Source: Akkermansia sp. (GTDB taxonomy: Bacteria; Verrucomicrobiota; Verrucomicrobiia; Verrucomicrobiales; Akkermansiaceae). Taken from it: a stretch of 55,757 nt of DNA. The notes below the pieces were generated by a model. That model had not been told where the DNA came from and searched no databases. It saw only the letters and a list, made by a program, of their open reading frames with translations. The stretch covers positions 1 to 55,757 of the forward strand of contig JAFWYD010000077.1 in the NCBI GenBank assembly GCA_017517805.1. The letters are read 5' to 3'. Position numbers and translations under genes: made by a program. Shown here in pieces: positions 55,568 to 55,757 of this stretch (position 1 is its first letter; every line of letters begins with the position of its first letter).

Positions 55568-55757
55568 ATGAAAAAGACACTTATCGCACTCATGGCCCTC
55601 GCTGGCATCGCCTGCGGGGCTGACTAGACGATGGATAAAGGTGGTGACCTCTTTGCCGGAGCATTCACCCTTACATTCACCATTCCTGAGATGAATGCTG
55701 TGACTGGTGATTATGATATCCTTGCTGCTTACTATCAGACCAATGGTTCCAACTACC
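55568..55757 (+). pseudogene. Secreted-protein gene with amber codon 20 (partial)
   Basis: ATG 55568 starts a good signal peptide, MKKTLIALMALAGIACGAD. Codon 20 is TAG (55625-55627). The same frame then stays open to the window end: TMDKGGDLFAGAFTLTFTIP and on to YDILAAYYQTNGSNY, a beta-rich sequence as in Akkermansia-type secreted or LamG-like proteins. One base change (TAT/TAC to TAG, where Tyr would fit) would explain it. It is either a fresh pseudogene, a read-through gene, or a sequencing error. ATG 55631 could restart but without the signal. Confidence 0.6.

Overview
The window reads as a chromosomal segment of a Gram-negative, gut-type member of the Verrucomicrobiota, most likely Akkermansia or a close relative. 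The signs are: a 3592-residue beta-helical surface protein ending in a PEP-CTERM sorting signal; a clostridial/Bacteroidota-style pair of an Fe-S scaffold and a GGGtGRT protein; meso-diaminopimelate dehydrogenase; a PPi-type phosphofructokinase; a fused MurC-MurB; many small secreted proteins without known domains; and a REP/REPIN-type palindrome. This taxonomic call is an inference from gene content. I ran no search.

Layout. 1-6.8 kb: a secreted ankyrin protein coupled to a secreted dual-specificity-type phosphatase; then, on the minus strand, cdsA and a diacylglycerol-type lipid kinase (phosphatidate chemistry); a lipoprotein, an EamA transporter, a small membrane protein and a GNAT. 6.8-21.4 kb: a DUF2147 protein, pyrophosphatase, the giant PEP-CTERM protein (8.2-19.0 kb), and an M20 dipeptidase coupled to an ABC ATPase. 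21.4-32.1 kb: two overlapping small secreted paralogs, enolase, a YczE/YitT-type membrane protein, a double retropepsin, the Fe-S scaffold/GGGtGRT operon, tyrS with a secreted helical protein, trigger factor and an MscS channel. 32.1-38 kb: parC, a Sel1 protein, an Aas-like acyl-activating protein with a decayed acyltransferase half, and adenylate kinase. 38.2-44.2 kb: a three-gene operon for a 625-residue secreted protein and two internally duplicated transglutaminase-like proteins. 44.3-52.2 kb, minus strand: an AP2-like protein, PPi-PFK, DAP dehydrogenase, and a cell-wall/division operon murCB-ddl-ftsQ that ends in a UmuD-like protease gene instead of ftsA/ftsZ. 52.3 kb to the end: a GH36-like glycosidase with a lysine-rich tail, a REPIN-like palindrome, and the start of a secreted-protein gene broken by an amber codon at position 20.

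Promoters are very readable here. About twenty transcription units carry a sigma70-type TTGnnn-N16/17-TA(G/T/C)AAT(G) element. In ten of them the -10 box lies only 6-13 bases before the start codon, so these mRNAs should be leaderless or nearly so. Several longer reading frames start inside these promoter hexamers (for example TTG of a -35 box), so I moved those starts downstream. Housekeeping genes (eno, tyrS, adk, cdsA, pfp, ddh) instead have leaders of roughly 25-85 bases, often with a hairpin at the 5' end.

Functional links: CdsA and the lipid kinase share phosphatidate metabolism; pyrophosphatase and PPi-PFK share pyrophosphate; DAP dehydrogenase, MurC, MurB and Ddl feed peptidoglycan precursor synthesis next to FtsQ; the signal-peptide proteins and the PEP-CTERM giant point to a large, mostly uncharacterised envelope/secreted repertoire.
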